From: Lysobacterales bacterium CG_4_10_14_3_um_filter_64_11
Lineage (GTDB): Bacteria > Pseudomonadota > Gammaproteobacteria > Xanthomonadales > Xanthomonadaceae
NCBI GenBank assembly: GCA_002782905.1
Contig: PFJA01000235.1
Coordinates: 1-13,491 of the forward strand
Length of the DNA: 13,491 nucleotides
Direction of reading: 5' to 3'
The notes beneath the pieces were generated by a model that was given only the letters and a program-made list of their open reading frames with translations, made no database searches and was not told the DNA's origin. The stretch's first letter is position 1; each line of letters opens with the position of its first letter. Made by a program: the position numbers and the translations under genes. Positions 1 through 6,834 of the stretch are shown here, in pieces.

Positions 1-942
1 CGCCAAGCTGTTAGTGCCACGGCGACCGCGTTCGCGCCAGCCAGCATCGGCAATGTCGGGGTCGGTTTCGATCTGCTCGGTCACGCCATCAGCGGCGCGG
101 GCGATCGGGTCAGCGTGCAGCGCGTTGGCACGCCCGGCGTGCGCGTGCGCGCGATCACCGGCTGCGTCACCGAGCTGCCGCTGGAACCCGAACGCAACAC
201 GGCGGCGCGCGCGTTGCAGGCGATGATCGCGGCGCTGGAACTGGACCACGGTTTCGATATCCATATCGAGAAAGGCATCGCGCTGGGTTCGGGCATGGGC
301 GGCTCGGCGGCATCGGCGGTGGCGGCGGTGGTGGCTGCCAATGCGTTGCTGCCCGAGCCGCTGCCGCGCGCGGCACTGTATCCGTTCGCGCTCGCCGGCG
401 AGGCCGTCGCCAGCGGCAGCGCGCATGGCGACAACATCGGCCCGGCGCTGCTCGGCGGGCTGGTGCTCGCCAGCCCGACGCAGTTGCTGTCGCTGGCGGT
501 GCCGGCGGCATGGCATGTGGCACTGGTACACCCGGAGCTGATTCTGGAAACACGGCGCAGCCGCGAAGTGCTGGCGGGTGCATTTCACCTGTCAGAGTTC
601 GTTGCGCAAAGCACGCATCTGGCGCTGTTTCTCACCGGCTGTCAGCGGGGCGACGCGGAATTGGTGCGCGCTGGCTTGCGCGATGTGCTGATCGAGCCGC
701 GCCGCGCGGCACTGATCCCGGGATTCGCCGCCGTCAAGGCAGCCGCGTTGGCGGCCGGCGCGCTGGGCGCCAGCATTTCCGGTGGCGGCCCCAGCGTGTT
801 CGCCTGGTTCACCGAGCGCGCTGCTGCCGAGCAGGCCAGCCTCGCCATGCAGCGCGCGTTTGCCGCTGCCGGCATTGGCGCGAATGCCTTTGTGTCTGCC
901 ATTGCCAGCCCCGGCGCGGAGGTGATGCAATGCAGTTTGTAA
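1..942 (+). CDS. thrB: Homoserine kinase ThrB (5' end outside window)
   Basis: Homoserine kinase phosphorylates L-homoserine with ATP to O-phosphohomoserine, the cytoplasmic step before threonine synthase. The reading frame is open from base 1, and its first residues contain FAPASIGNVGVGFDLLG, the typical N-terminal strand of GHMP-family homoserine kinases. Only a few residues should be missing, because 313 codons are visible and the family is usually about 305-320. The glycine/serine ATP loop GSGMGGSAAS lies at about visible residues 96-105, and the C-terminal GHMP motif ISGGGPSVFAW is at about 259-269. The stop TAA lies inside the start of thrC (13-nt overlap), which suggests translational coupling. 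A thrA-type aspartokinase/homoserine dehydrogenase gene upstream is expected but cannot be seen. Confidence 0.95.
   Translation, partial: RQAVSATATAFAPASIGNVGVGFDLLGHAISGAGDRVSVQRVGTPGVRVRAITGCVTELPLEPERNTAARALQAMIAALELDHGFDIHIEKGIALGSGMGGSAASAVAAVVAANALLPEPLPRAALYPFALAGEAVASGSAHGDNIGPALLGGLVLASPTQLLSLAVPAAWHVALVHPELILETRRSREVLAGAFHLSEFVAQSTHLALFLTGCQRGDAELVRAGLRDVLIEPRRAALIPGFAAVKAAALAAGALGASISGGGPSVFAWFTERAAAEQASLAMQRAFAAAGIGANAFVSAIASPGAEVMQCSL
918..925 (+). promoter_or_regulatory. Strong ribosome binding site of thrC inside thrB
   Basis: GGAGGTGA is an almost full anti-16S complement located 4 nt before ATG 930. It decides the thrC start and lies within the last codons of thrB, which fits translational coupling of the two genes. 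Confidence 0.8.
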
Positions 943-2234
943 GTACCCGCGGCCAGGCTGCACCGGTGGGCCTGTCGGCGGCCTTGAGCGCGGGGCTGGC
1001 AGCCGATGGCGGCTTGTATTTGCCGGCGCACTGGCCGCAATTCGAAGCAGCGGCATTCGCCGATGAAACGCGCCTGCCCGCGATTGCACAGCAATTGCTG
1101 GCGCCGCTGTTTGCTGGCGATGCGCTGGCGGCGGCGCTGCCGGAGATCTGCGCGCAAGCGCTCGACATCGAGGCGCCGCTGCGCGTTTTGCCGACGGCCA
1201 ACAGTTGGATGCTGGAACTGTTCCATGGGCCAACCGCAGCGTTCAAGGATTTTGCCGCGCGCTTTCTTGCGGCCTGTTTGCTGCGCATCGCGCCCGCCAG
1301 CGAACGCCGTGCGTTGCACATTCTGGTGGCCACTTCGGGCGATACCGGCGCCGCCGTGGGGGCGGCATTTGCCGGCCAGCCCGGCGTGCGGGTGTGGATT
1401 TTGTATCCCGATGGTCGGGTGTCGCCGCGCCAGGCGCACCAGCTTGGCGCGTTCGGCGATACCGTCACTGCGTTGCGGGTGCAGGGCAATTTCGATGACT
1501 GCCAGGCATTGGTGAAGCGCGCGCTCAACGACGACGCGCTGACCCGCCGGTTGCGATTGAGTTCAGCCAACTCGATCAGCCTGGGCCGCCTGCTGCCGCA
1601 GATGAGCTACTACGCACAGGCGGGCCTGGCGCACTGGCGCACGCACCAGCGGTTGCTTGGGTTCATTGTGCCGACCGGCAATCTCGGCAATGCGCTGGCG
1701 GCGTTGCTGGCGCGACGGATGGGGCTGCCGATCGGCGCCATTGTGCTGGCGAGCAATGCCAACGCCACCTTGAGCGACTACTTCGCCGGCGCCGATTACA
1801 CCCCACGTGCGGGCATCGCGACGTTGGCAAACGCGATGGATGTCGGTGCACCGAGCAATTTCGAGCGCTTGCGCGCGCTGTACGGCAGTGATGCCGAACT
1901 GCGCGCCGAACTGCGCGCCGAGCGGGTCGATGACGACCAGATTCGCCACGCGATCCGCCACAGCCATGCGCGCCATGGCGTGGTGGTATGCCCGCACACG
2001 GCCTGTGCCATGGTGGCGCTGGAGCGGTTGCGTGAAGCGGGCGATGGCCGCGATTACGCGGTGGTGGCGACCGCGCACCCGGCCAAGTTCGACAGCGTGC
2101 TCGCGCCGTTGATCGACGCGGTGCCGGCACCGCCAGCGGCATTGGCCGCCCTGTTGCAGCAGCCCAGCCATAGCGAGCCGCTGGCCAACGATTACGCCGC
2201 ATTCAGCGCTAGAATCAACGCATGCCCGTTGTAA
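930..2234 (+). CDS. thrC: Threonine synthase ThrC
   Basis: PLP-dependent threonine synthase converts O-phosphohomoserine to L-threonine and phosphate. The protein is 434 residues, close to the E. coli enzyme (428). The PLP-binding lysine is in HGPTAAFKDFA (Lys106). ATSGDTGAAV (about 134-143) and PTGNLGNALA (about 248-257) are the phosphate-binding loops of fold-type II PLP enzymes. The N-terminus MQFVSTRGQAAPVGLSAAL matches the family start. ATG 930 is preceded by a near-perfect Shine-Dalgarno GGAGGTGA at 918-925, 4 nt away. The frame stays open upstream to about 510, but that stretch is antiparallel-free shadow inside thrB and does not resemble the family. The gene overlaps thrB by 13 nt and the next gene by 13 nt. 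Confidence 0.97.
   Translation: MQFVSTRGQAAPVGLSAALSAGLAADGGLYLPAHWPQFEAAAFADETRLPAIAQQLLAPLFAGDALAAALPEICAQALDIEAPLRVLPTANSWMLELFHGPTAAFKDFAARFLAACLLRIAPASERRALHILVATSGDTGAAVGAAFAGQPGVRVWILYPDGRVSPRQAHQLGAFGDTVTALRVQGNFDDCQALVKRALNDDALTRRLRLSSANSISLGRLLPQMSYYAQAGLAHWRTHQRLLGFIVPTGNLGNALAALLARRMGLPIGAIVLASNANATLSDYFAGADYTPRAGIATLANAMDVGAPSNFERLRALYGSDAELRAELRAERVDDDQIRHAIRHSHARHGVVVCPHTACAMVALERLREAGDGRDYAVVATAHPAKFDSVLAPLIDAVPAPPAALAALLQQPSHSEPLANDYAAFSARINACPL
2210..2215 (+). promoter_or_regulatory. Possible -10 box giving a near-leaderless transcript
   Basis: TAGAAT matches the sigma-70 -10 consensus at 5 of 6 positions. It sits 6 nt before the ATG at 2222, inside the end of thrC, so transcription from it would begin at or very near the start codon. 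No convincing -35 box is visible at 16-18 nt spacing, so this may be chance. Confidence 0.25.
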
Positions 2235-2887
2235 ACCCACGCCACTGCGGTGCCTGCGATCGCGGCCTGCGCAGCGACGATACCGTTTGCCCCGCGTGCG
2301 GCGCAGCGACGCCGTTGCCCAGCGATGCGAACCAGATCGCGTTGTTCGAGCTGCCGGCGCCAAAGCCCAGCGCCACCGCCCACGTCGAGCTGCCGGGCTT
2401 CATGGCGCGCGCCTTGCATCCGCGCCACACCCCGCGCTGGCGTGCGGTGGCGGCGTTGCTGGCATTGAGTCTTGGCCTGCAACTGGGTTACGTCGAGCGC
2501 GATGTGCTGGCGCAGGATGCGCGCTGGCGGCCCTGGCTGGAGCGATTGTGTGCATTCAGCGGCTGCGCGCTGAGCCCCTGGCGCGAACCGGGTGCGTTTG
2601 CAATTATCGAGCGCAGCGTACAGCCGAATCCGGATGTTCCCGGCGCGCTGCATATCCGCGCCACCTTCCGCAATCGCGCGCCGTTTGCGCAGGCGTGGCC
2701 ACAACTGGAATTGCGCCTTCTCGACATCAACGGCGCAGCGACCGGCGCGCGACGCTTTACCGCTGACGAATACCTCGGCAGCGCACCGGACAGCGCCACT
2801 GTGGCGCCCGAGCAGAGCGTCAATGCGCGATTGGACGTGCTCGACCCGGGCCGCAACACGCTGTCGTTCGAGTTCGCGTTTTATTAG
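2222..2887 (+). CDS. Zinc-ribbon, single-TM protein resembling DUF3426
   Basis: A protein of 221 residues with unknown function. Two CxxC pairs (Cys9/Cys12 and Cys23/Cys26) form a short N-terminal zinc ribbon. A low-complexity linker follows, then one hydrophobic helix at about 74-90 (AVAALLALSLGLQLGY), then a beta-rich domain carrying the hallmark features of DUF3426: FAIIERSVQPNPDVPGALHI, a RNRAPFAQAWPQLELRLLD segment and a closing LDPGRNTLSFEFAF. In this family the ribbon is cytoplasmic and the C-terminal domain probably periplasmic. Such genes often lie between prmA and fis in proteobacteria, and here fis does follow. ATG 2222 overlaps thrC by 13 nt, with no separate Shine-Dalgarno sequence, so expression probably depends on thrC. 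The TAG stop coincides with the left end of a MITE-like element. Confidence 0.75.
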   Translation: MPVVNPRHCGACDRGLRSDDTVCPACGAATPLPSDANQIALFELPAPKPSATAHVELPGFMARALHPRHTPRWRAVAALLALSLGLQLGYVERDVLAQDARWRPWLERLCAFSGCALSPWREPGAFAIIERSVQPNPDVPGALHIRATFRNRAPFAQAWPQLELRLLDINGAATGARRFTADEYLGSAPDSATVAPEQSVNARLDVLDPGRNTLSFEFAFY

Positions 2888-2909
2888 CCCACAGTTCTCA
2901 CGCCTCTCC
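2885..2909 (+). repeat. Left terminal inverted repeat of the MITE-like element
   Basis: It pairs with 3041-3065 at 22 of 25 positions. Its first three bases are the TAG stop codon of the DUF3426-like gene. Confidence 0.6.
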
Positions 2910-3040
2910 TACTGCGGCCGCCGATACGCTCGCTCTGACGCGCTCTGCTCCCTCAGACGGGCTCACCGTAGGATAGCTACACCTTCGCCCGTCTTCAGTC
3001 CGCCGCGCACGCCAGACCGGCGTCTCGACGCCCTCGCTAC

Positions 3041-3065
3041 GGATAGGTGTGAGAAATGTGGGCTA
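3041..3065 (-). repeat. Right terminal inverted repeat of the MITE-like element
   Basis: It is the imperfect reverse complement of 2885-2909. The outermost bases read GGGCTA on the plus strand, which leaves a TA flank that mirrors the left end. Confidence 0.6.
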
Positions 3066-3317
3066 GAGCGCTTGAAATCGTTGTGTGTGCATGCGCACAT
3101 CAACGTTTTACGTCGCGCGCTTGTTGTTTTTTGCCGCGAGTTTCGGCTAAGCCCGTGATCTCGCGCAACAAATTTGTTCGCCTCGAAACGATGTCGAAAG
3201 CAGCGGCATTGCTTCTTGCACAATGCCGGTGGGTTGGGGGTAAACTGCCAGACCGCGCACCGCCCCCGTGGTGAGCGTAGAGCATCGGATGCTCGAACGT
3301 ATTGGGAGAGTCCGCCT
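3066..3317 (+). other. Non-coding leader of fis
   Basis: A 252-nt stretch without a credible gene. It contains a T6 run at 3127-3132 that lacks a strong GC hairpin before it, the palindrome AACAAATTTGTT at 3167-3178, a possible promoter around 3216-3246 (TTGCAC, 19-nt spacer, TAAACT) and the fis ribosome binding site GGGAG at 3304-3308. It is locally more AT-rich than the neighbouring genes. No remnant of dusB, the usual partner of fis, was recognised. Confidence 0.5.
3167..3178. promoter_or_regulatory. AT-rich palindrome, possible Fis or other operator
   Basis: AACAAATTTGTT is a perfect 12-nt palindrome about 140 nt upstream of fis. Taken as a 15-mer (3165-3179) it has the outer G and C and the A/T centre of Fis sites, but it misses several consensus positions between them. 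Fis autoregulation is known in enteric bacteria; whether it acts here is inference. Confidence 0.3.
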
Positions 3318-3596
3318 GTGTATGCCCCTGTATCCATGCGCGCTGGCGCTACCGGCAGCGCCACGGCACAACCGTCGCTGCGTGAATGTGTGGCCAGCGC
3401 GGTACGCCGCTACCTGCTCGACCTCGGCGATCAGGCGCCCGAGGATTTCTACGACGTGGTGCTGCGCGAAGTGGAGATGCCGCTGCTGGCGGAAGTGCTG
3501 CGCCATTGCGGCGGCAATCAAAGCTGCGCGGCGGCGGCGCTGGGTATCAACCGCGCCACCTTGCGCAAAAAACTCAAGCTCTACGGACTGGGTTGA
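3318..3596 (+). CDS. fis: DNA-binding nucleoid protein Fis
   Basis: Fis is a small homodimeric nucleoid-associated protein that bends DNA and regulates rRNA and many growth-phase genes. The C-terminal half matches the family strongly: residues 65-92 (GGNQSCAAAALGINRATLRKKLKLYGLG) form the helix-turn-helix, with the characteristic NRATLRKKLK recognition helix. Upstream, YDVVLREVEMPLL is the long dimerisation helix. I chose GTG 3318 because GGGAG lies 9 nt before it and it gives 92 residues, close to the usual 90-98. ATG 3336 (86 residues) is a second choice. The frame is open further upstream to 3174, but that part is unlike Fis. The gene is followed by purH, a common arrangement, yet the usual upstream dusB is absent. 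Confidence 0.92.
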   Translation: MYAPVSMRAGATGSATAQPSLRECVASAVRRYLLDLGDQAPEDFYDVVLREVEMPLLAEVLRHCGGNQSCAAAALGINRATLRKKLKLYGLG

Positions 3597-3640
3597 TTCG
3601 CTGCTTGCTGCTGCTACGGAGCAGATCACCGTTTTTTGTA

Positions 3641-3702
3641 GAAGCAGCGGTGTTGCCCGCCGGTGCGAGCCGGTGCTTCTGTAGGAGCCGGCCTGCCGGC
3701 GA
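3641..3702 (+). repeat. Composite REP repeat, plus orientation
   Basis: Two stem-loops in tandem: GAAGCAGCGG (3641-3650) with CCGGTGCTTC (3670-3679), 9 of 10 paired, then GTAGGAGCCGGCCTGCCGGC, whose GCCGGC arms (3687-3692 and 3695-3700) enclose CT. The GTRGGAGC head and GC palindrome are the form of REP sequences in pseudomonads and xanthomonads. Bases 3643-3702 match 12418-12477 at 53 of 60 positions. Confidence 0.75.
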
Positions 3703-3720
3703 AAACTGCCGCAACAAGCG

Positions 3721-3742
3721 GCGTGCGCAGGCGCGCTCCCAC
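3721..3742 (-). repeat. REP unit, inverted orientation
   Basis: Read on the minus strand this is GTGGGAGCGCGCCTGCGCAC, with the same head and palindromic core as the unit at 3681-3702 but opposite in direction. Together they form a REP doublet (BIME/REPIN-like) with an 18-nt gap. Confidence 0.55.
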
Positions 3743-3775
3743 GAAAGTGCTGAACGGCCCCTGCGGGAGCCGTGT

Positions 3776-3810
3776 GTGGGCGCCCGGCCTACCGGCAGGC
3801 AGACCGGGCG
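3776..3810 (+). repeat. Degenerate REP unit with a GC hairpin
   Basis: GTGGGCGCCCGGCCTACCGG resembles the 3681-3702 unit in the same orientation. CGCCCGG (3781-3787) and CCGGGCG (3804-3810) form a perfect 7-bp stem around it. Confidence 0.45.
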
Positions 3811-3885
3811 AGGCATCGGGGCGGCGTGTAACCGCGAAGCGGTCGATGGCGTCGCAAGCGCAGCGGGTTTCGAGAGGTTCGCCGA

Positions 3886-3891
3886 TATAAT
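3886..3891 (+). promoter_or_regulatory. Probable -10 box for purH
   Basis: TATAAT is a full sigma-70 -10 consensus in GC-rich DNA, 29 nt before the purH start. It would give a leader of about 23 nt. No good -35 hexamer is seen at normal spacing, so an activator may be needed. Confidence 0.45.
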
Positions 3892-3920
3892 GGCCTGCTT
3901 TTCACTTCCGGCCCTTATCC

Positions 3921-5495
3921 ATGCCCGTTGCTCGCCAACCCATCCGCCGCGCCCTGCTTTCCGTTTCCGACAAGACCGGCCTGATTGAATTGGCGCAGGC
4001 ATTGCAGGCCGCCGGCGTTGAACTGATTTCCACCGGTGGCACCGCACGCGGCTTGCGCGATGCCGGCATTGCCGTGCGCGATGTCAGTGCAGTCACTGGC
4101 TTTCCGGAAATCATGGATGGCCGGGTCAAGACGCTGCACCCGACGATTCACGGTGGCTTGCTCGGGCGCGCCGGCAGCGATGATGCGGTGATGGCCGAAC
4201 ACGGTATTGCGGCGATCGATTTGCTGGTGGTCAACCTGTATCCGTTCGCGGCGACCGTGGCGCATGCCGATTGCAGTTACCAAGCGGCCATCGAAAACAT
4301 CGACATCGGTGGCCCGGCAATGCTGCGTGCGGCGGCGAAAAACCACGCACGGGTCAGCGTGGTGGTCGATCCCGGCGATTATCCGGCGCTGCGCGAGGCG
4401 CTGCGGGCCGGCGGCACCGATGCGGCGCAGCGGCGCGCGCTGGCGGCCAAGGCCTATGCCCACACCAGCAGCTACGATGGTCAGATTGCGCAGTGGTTGT
4501 CGGTGCGTGCGCGCGACCCCGAGCAGCCCGAGCCGTGGCCACACAGCCTGCACCTGTCGCTGCAACTGGCATCGCCGCTGCGTTATGGTGAAAACCCGCA
4601 CCAGCGCGGTGCGTTGTATGTGCAAACCGAACCCGGTGCGGCGCTCGGCACCGTCGCCGGTGCCCGCGTGCTGGCCGGCAAGGCGCTCAGTTACAACAAC
4701 CTCGGCGATGCCGACGCCGCGCTGCATTGCGTGCAAGCGTTCAGCGCGCCCGCGTGTGTCATCGTCAAGCATGCCAACCCGTGCGGTGTCGCGCTGGCGC
4801 AAACCATCGGCGCAGCGTATGAACGCGCATTTGCCACCGATCCGACCTCGGCCTTCGGCGGCATCATCGCCTTCAACCGGGCGCTCGATGCACAAACCGC
4901 AGGCGAGATACTGCGCCGGCAATTCGTCGAAGTGGTGATCGCACCAACGATCGACGCCGACGCCTTGGCGCTGTTCGCCAGCAAGCCCAATGTGCGGGTG
5001 CTGGCAACGGGAAGCAGCGCGGTCGCGGTGGGGCTGAATTATCAGCGCATCGCTGGCGGCCTGCTGGTGCAGGATGCCGATAGTGACGCGCTCGGCGTGA
5101 GCGATCTCACCGTGGTCAGCGCGCGCCAGCCCGATGCCGCGCAAGTGCAGGACTTGCTGTTCGCCTGGAAGGTGGCGATGTTCGTCAAATCCAACGCCAT
5201 CGTTTACGCCCGCGACCAGCAAACCATCGGCATCGGTGCCGGCCAGATGAGCCGGGTGATCAGTGCCCGCATTGCCGCCATCAAGGCGCAGGACGCCGGA
5301 CTCGTGGTTGCCGGTGCAGTGATGGCGTCCGATGCGTTCTTCCCGTTTCGCGATGGCATCGACGCCGCTGCCGAGGCCGGCATCGCGGCGGTGATCCAGC
5401 CCGGTGGATCGCTGCGCGATAACGAAGTGATTGCCGCCGCCGACGAACATGGCATGGCGATGGTATTCACCGGCCGCCGTCATTTCCGCCATTGA
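3921..5495 (+). CDS. purH: Bifunctional AICAR transformylase/IMP cyclohydrolase PurH
   Basis: PurH catalyses the last two steps of de novo IMP synthesis: formylation of AICAR by 10-formyl-THF, then ring closure. The 524 residues match the usual length (E. coli 529). The N-terminal cyclohydrolase (MGS-like) domain shows ALLSVSDKTGLIELA, STGGTARGL and KTLHPTIHGGLL (70-81). The C-terminal transformylase domain has the catalytic KHANPCG (283-289), then DPTSAFGGIIAFN, SDAFFPFRDGID, IQPGGSLRDNEVI and the terminal FTGRRHFRH. ATG 3921 is the only suitable start, although it lacks an obvious Shine-Dalgarno sequence. purD follows 22 nt downstream, so the two are probably cotranscribed. Both catalytic domains look intact. 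Confidence 0.97.
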   Translation: MPVARQPIRRALLSVSDKTGLIELAQALQAAGVELISTGGTARGLRDAGIAVRDVSAVTGFPEIMDGRVKTLHPTIHGGLLGRAGSDDAVMAEHGIAAIDLLVVNLYPFAATVAHADCSYQAAIENIDIGGPAMLRAAAKNHARVSVVVDPGDYPALREALRAGGTDAAQRRALAAKAYAHTSSYDGQIAQWLSVRARDPEQPEPWPHSLHLSLQLASPLRYGENPHQRGALYVQTEPGAALGTVAGARVLAGKALSYNNLGDADAALHCVQAFSAPACVIVKHANPCGVALAQTIGAAYERAFATDPTSAFGGIIAFNRALDAQTAGEILRRQFVEVVIAPTIDADALALFASKPNVRVLATGSSAVAVGLNYQRIAGGLLVQDADSDALGVSDLTVVSARQPDAAQVQDLLFAWKVAMFVKSNAIVYARDQQTIGIGAGQMSRVISARIAAIKAQDAGLVVAGAVMASDAFFPFRDGIDAAAEAGIAAVIQPGGSLRDNEVIAAADEHGMAMVFTGRRHFRH

Positions 5496-5517
5496 TGCCG
5501 CTACGATGGATGCTGCG

Positions 5518-6834
5518 ATGAAACTGCTGGTGATCGGCAACGGTGGCCGCGAACACGCGCTGGCGTGGAAGCTCGCGCAATCGCCGCGCGTGCGCGAAGT
5601 GCTGGTGGCACCGGGCAATGCCGGCACCGCCGGCGAAGCCAAGTGCCGCAACGTCGCGGTGTCGGCCACCGACCTCGATGCGCTGCTGGCGCTGGCGCAG
5701 CGCGAAGGTGTCGATCTCACCGTGGTTGGCCCGGAAGCGCCGTTGGTTGCTGGCGTGGTCGATCGTTTTCGCGCCGCCGGTTTGCGTGTGTTCGGACCAA
5801 GCGCCGCCGCCGCGCAGCTCGAAGGCAGCAAGGCGTTCGCCAAGCAATTTCTGCAACGCCATGGCATCGCCACCGGCGGCTACGCGGTGTTCACCGAGTT
5901 AGCGGCCGCGCTGGCGCATGTGCGCGCGCACGGCGCGCCGATCGTGATCAAGGCCGATGGCCTGGCCGCTGGCAAGGGGGTGGTGGTGGCGCTGCACGTG
6001 GCCGAAGCCGAGGCGGCATTGCATCACATGCTGGCCGACAACGCCTACGGCGATGCCGGCGCGCGGGTGGTGATCGAGGAGTTTCTCGATGGCGAAGAAG
6101 CCAGCTTCATCGCCATGGTTGATGGCACGCACGCGCTGCCAATGGCCAGCAGCCAGGATCACAAGCGCGTCGGCGAGGGCGACACCGGCCCCAACACCGG
6201 CGGCATGGGTGCGTATTCACCGGCGCCGGTGGTCACCCCGGCAGTGCACGCACGGATCATGCGCGAGGTGATCGAACCCAGCGTGCGCGGCATGGCCGCC
6301 GACGGCGTGCCGTTTACCGGGTTTCTCTATGCCGGCCTGATGATCGACGCGCACGGCACGCCGCGGGTGATCGAGTTCAACGTGCGCTTTGGCGACCCCG
6401 AAACGCAGCCGGTTCTGCTGCGCCTGCAATCGGATTTGCTGGAACTGATCGAGGCAGCGCTTGATGGCGCGCTCGATCGTGTGCAGGCACGCTGGGATCC
6501 GCGCCCGGCGCTGGGCGTGGTGATGGCTGCGGCGAACTACCCCGACACTCCGCGCACCGGCGATGTCATCGCCGGCCTGCACGGCGCACTCGCGCCTGGC
6601 ATCAAGGTATTTCAGGCCGGCACTCGGCTGGACGGCGAGCGGGTGCTGACCAGCGGTGGCCGCGTGCTGTGCGTGTGCGCGCTCGGCGATAGCGTCGGCG
6701 ATGCGCAGCAACGCGCCAATCAGGCGGTTGCGCAGATCCGGTGGCATGGTGCGTTTTACCGCCACGACATAGGCTGGCGCGCGATTGCGCGCGAGCGCAG
6801 CGCGCACGATGGGTCGAACCGTAGCCTGCCATAA
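5518..6834 (+). CDS. purD: Phosphoribosylamine-glycine ligase PurD
   Basis: GAR synthetase joins phosphoribosylamine and glycine with ATP, the second step of purine synthesis. The 438 residues form a standard ATP-grasp enzyme. MKLLVIGNGGREHALAWKL is the typical N-terminus and fixes ATG 5518 as the start, although the ribosome binding site is weak; the frame is open upstream but unlike the family. VIKADGLAAGKGV is the ATP-binding loop, SSQDHKRVGEGDTGPNTGG follows, GGMGAYSPAPVV lies near 228-239, and VIEFNVRFGDPETQ near 284-297 holds the metal-binding Glu and Asn. The C-terminus FYRHDIGWRAIARE matches the family; about 12 extra residues follow it. It forms an operon with purH. Confidence 0.96.
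   Translation: MKLLVIGNGGREHALAWKLAQSPRVREVLVAPGNAGTAGEAKCRNVAVSATDLDALLALAQREGVDLTVVGPEAPLVAGVVDRFRAAGLRVFGPSAAAAQLEGSKAFAKQFLQRHGIATGGYAVFTELAAALAHVRAHGAPIVIKADGLAAGKGVVVALHVAEAEAALHHMLADNAYGDAGARVVIEEFLDGEEASFIAMVDGTHALPMASSQDHKRVGEGDTGPNTGGMGAYSPAPVVTPAVHARIMREVIEPSVRGMAADGVPFTGFLYAGLMIDAHGTPRVIEFNVRFGDPETQPVLLRLQSDLLELIEAALDGALDRVQARWDPRPALGVVMAAANYPDTPRTGDVIAGLHGALAPGIKVFQAGTRLDGERVLTSGGRVLCVCALGDSVGDAQQRANQAVAQIRWHGAFYRHDIGWRAIARERSAHDGSNRSLP

Larger units (their letters stand above)
2885..3065. mobile_element. MITE-like element with 25-nt terminal inverted repeats
   Basis: The 25 nt at 2885-2909 and the reverse complement of 3041-3065 agree at 22 of 25 positions (shared pattern TAGCCCACA-N-TTCTCAC-N-CCT-N-TCC). 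The two ends can also be read as 23-nt repeats beginning GCCCACA, each flanked outside by a TA dinucleotide, as expected of TA-targeting elements. The 131-nt interior holds no credible ORF but has further hairpins: AGACGGGC (2955-2962) with GCCCGTCT (2987-2994), and GGCGTC (3019-3024) with GACGCC (3027-3032). Size, terminal symmetry and lack of coding content fit a non-autonomous miniature transposable element. The family is not identified. A structured RNA or a bidirectional terminator is an alternative. The left end supplies the TAG stop of the upstream gene. Confidence 0.55.
3597..3920 (+). other. REP-rich gap between fis and purH
   Basis: A 324-nt stretch without a gene. It holds a small hairpin CTGCT/AGCAG (3611-3624) followed after 7 nt by a T6 run (3632-3637), which is at best a weak terminator for fis. 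It then holds a cluster of REP-type palindromic units (3641-3810) and a consensus TATAAT at 3886-3891 ahead of purH. Confidence 0.6.

Noticed and set aside
510..929. In-frame upstream extension of thrC
   Set aside because: It runs inside thrB, is arginine/cysteine rich and unlike threonine synthases; the strong GGAGGTGA site fixes the start at 930.
3174..3317. N-terminal extension of Fis by 48 codons from ATG 3174
   Set aside because: The extra residues do not resemble Fis and would double the usual disordered arm. GTG 3318 has a good ribosome binding site and gives the normal length.
3601..3640. Rho-independent terminator after fis
   Set aside because: The hairpin CTGCT/AGCAG has only five pairs and the T6 run begins 7 nt after it, so it does not meet the usual form; it is mentioned only within the gap entry.
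3915..5873. A 652-codon minus-strand open frame opposite purH and purD
   Set aside because: It lies antisense to two genes with full family motifs. Long antisense frames are expected from third-position GC bias, and the translation has no recognisable domain.
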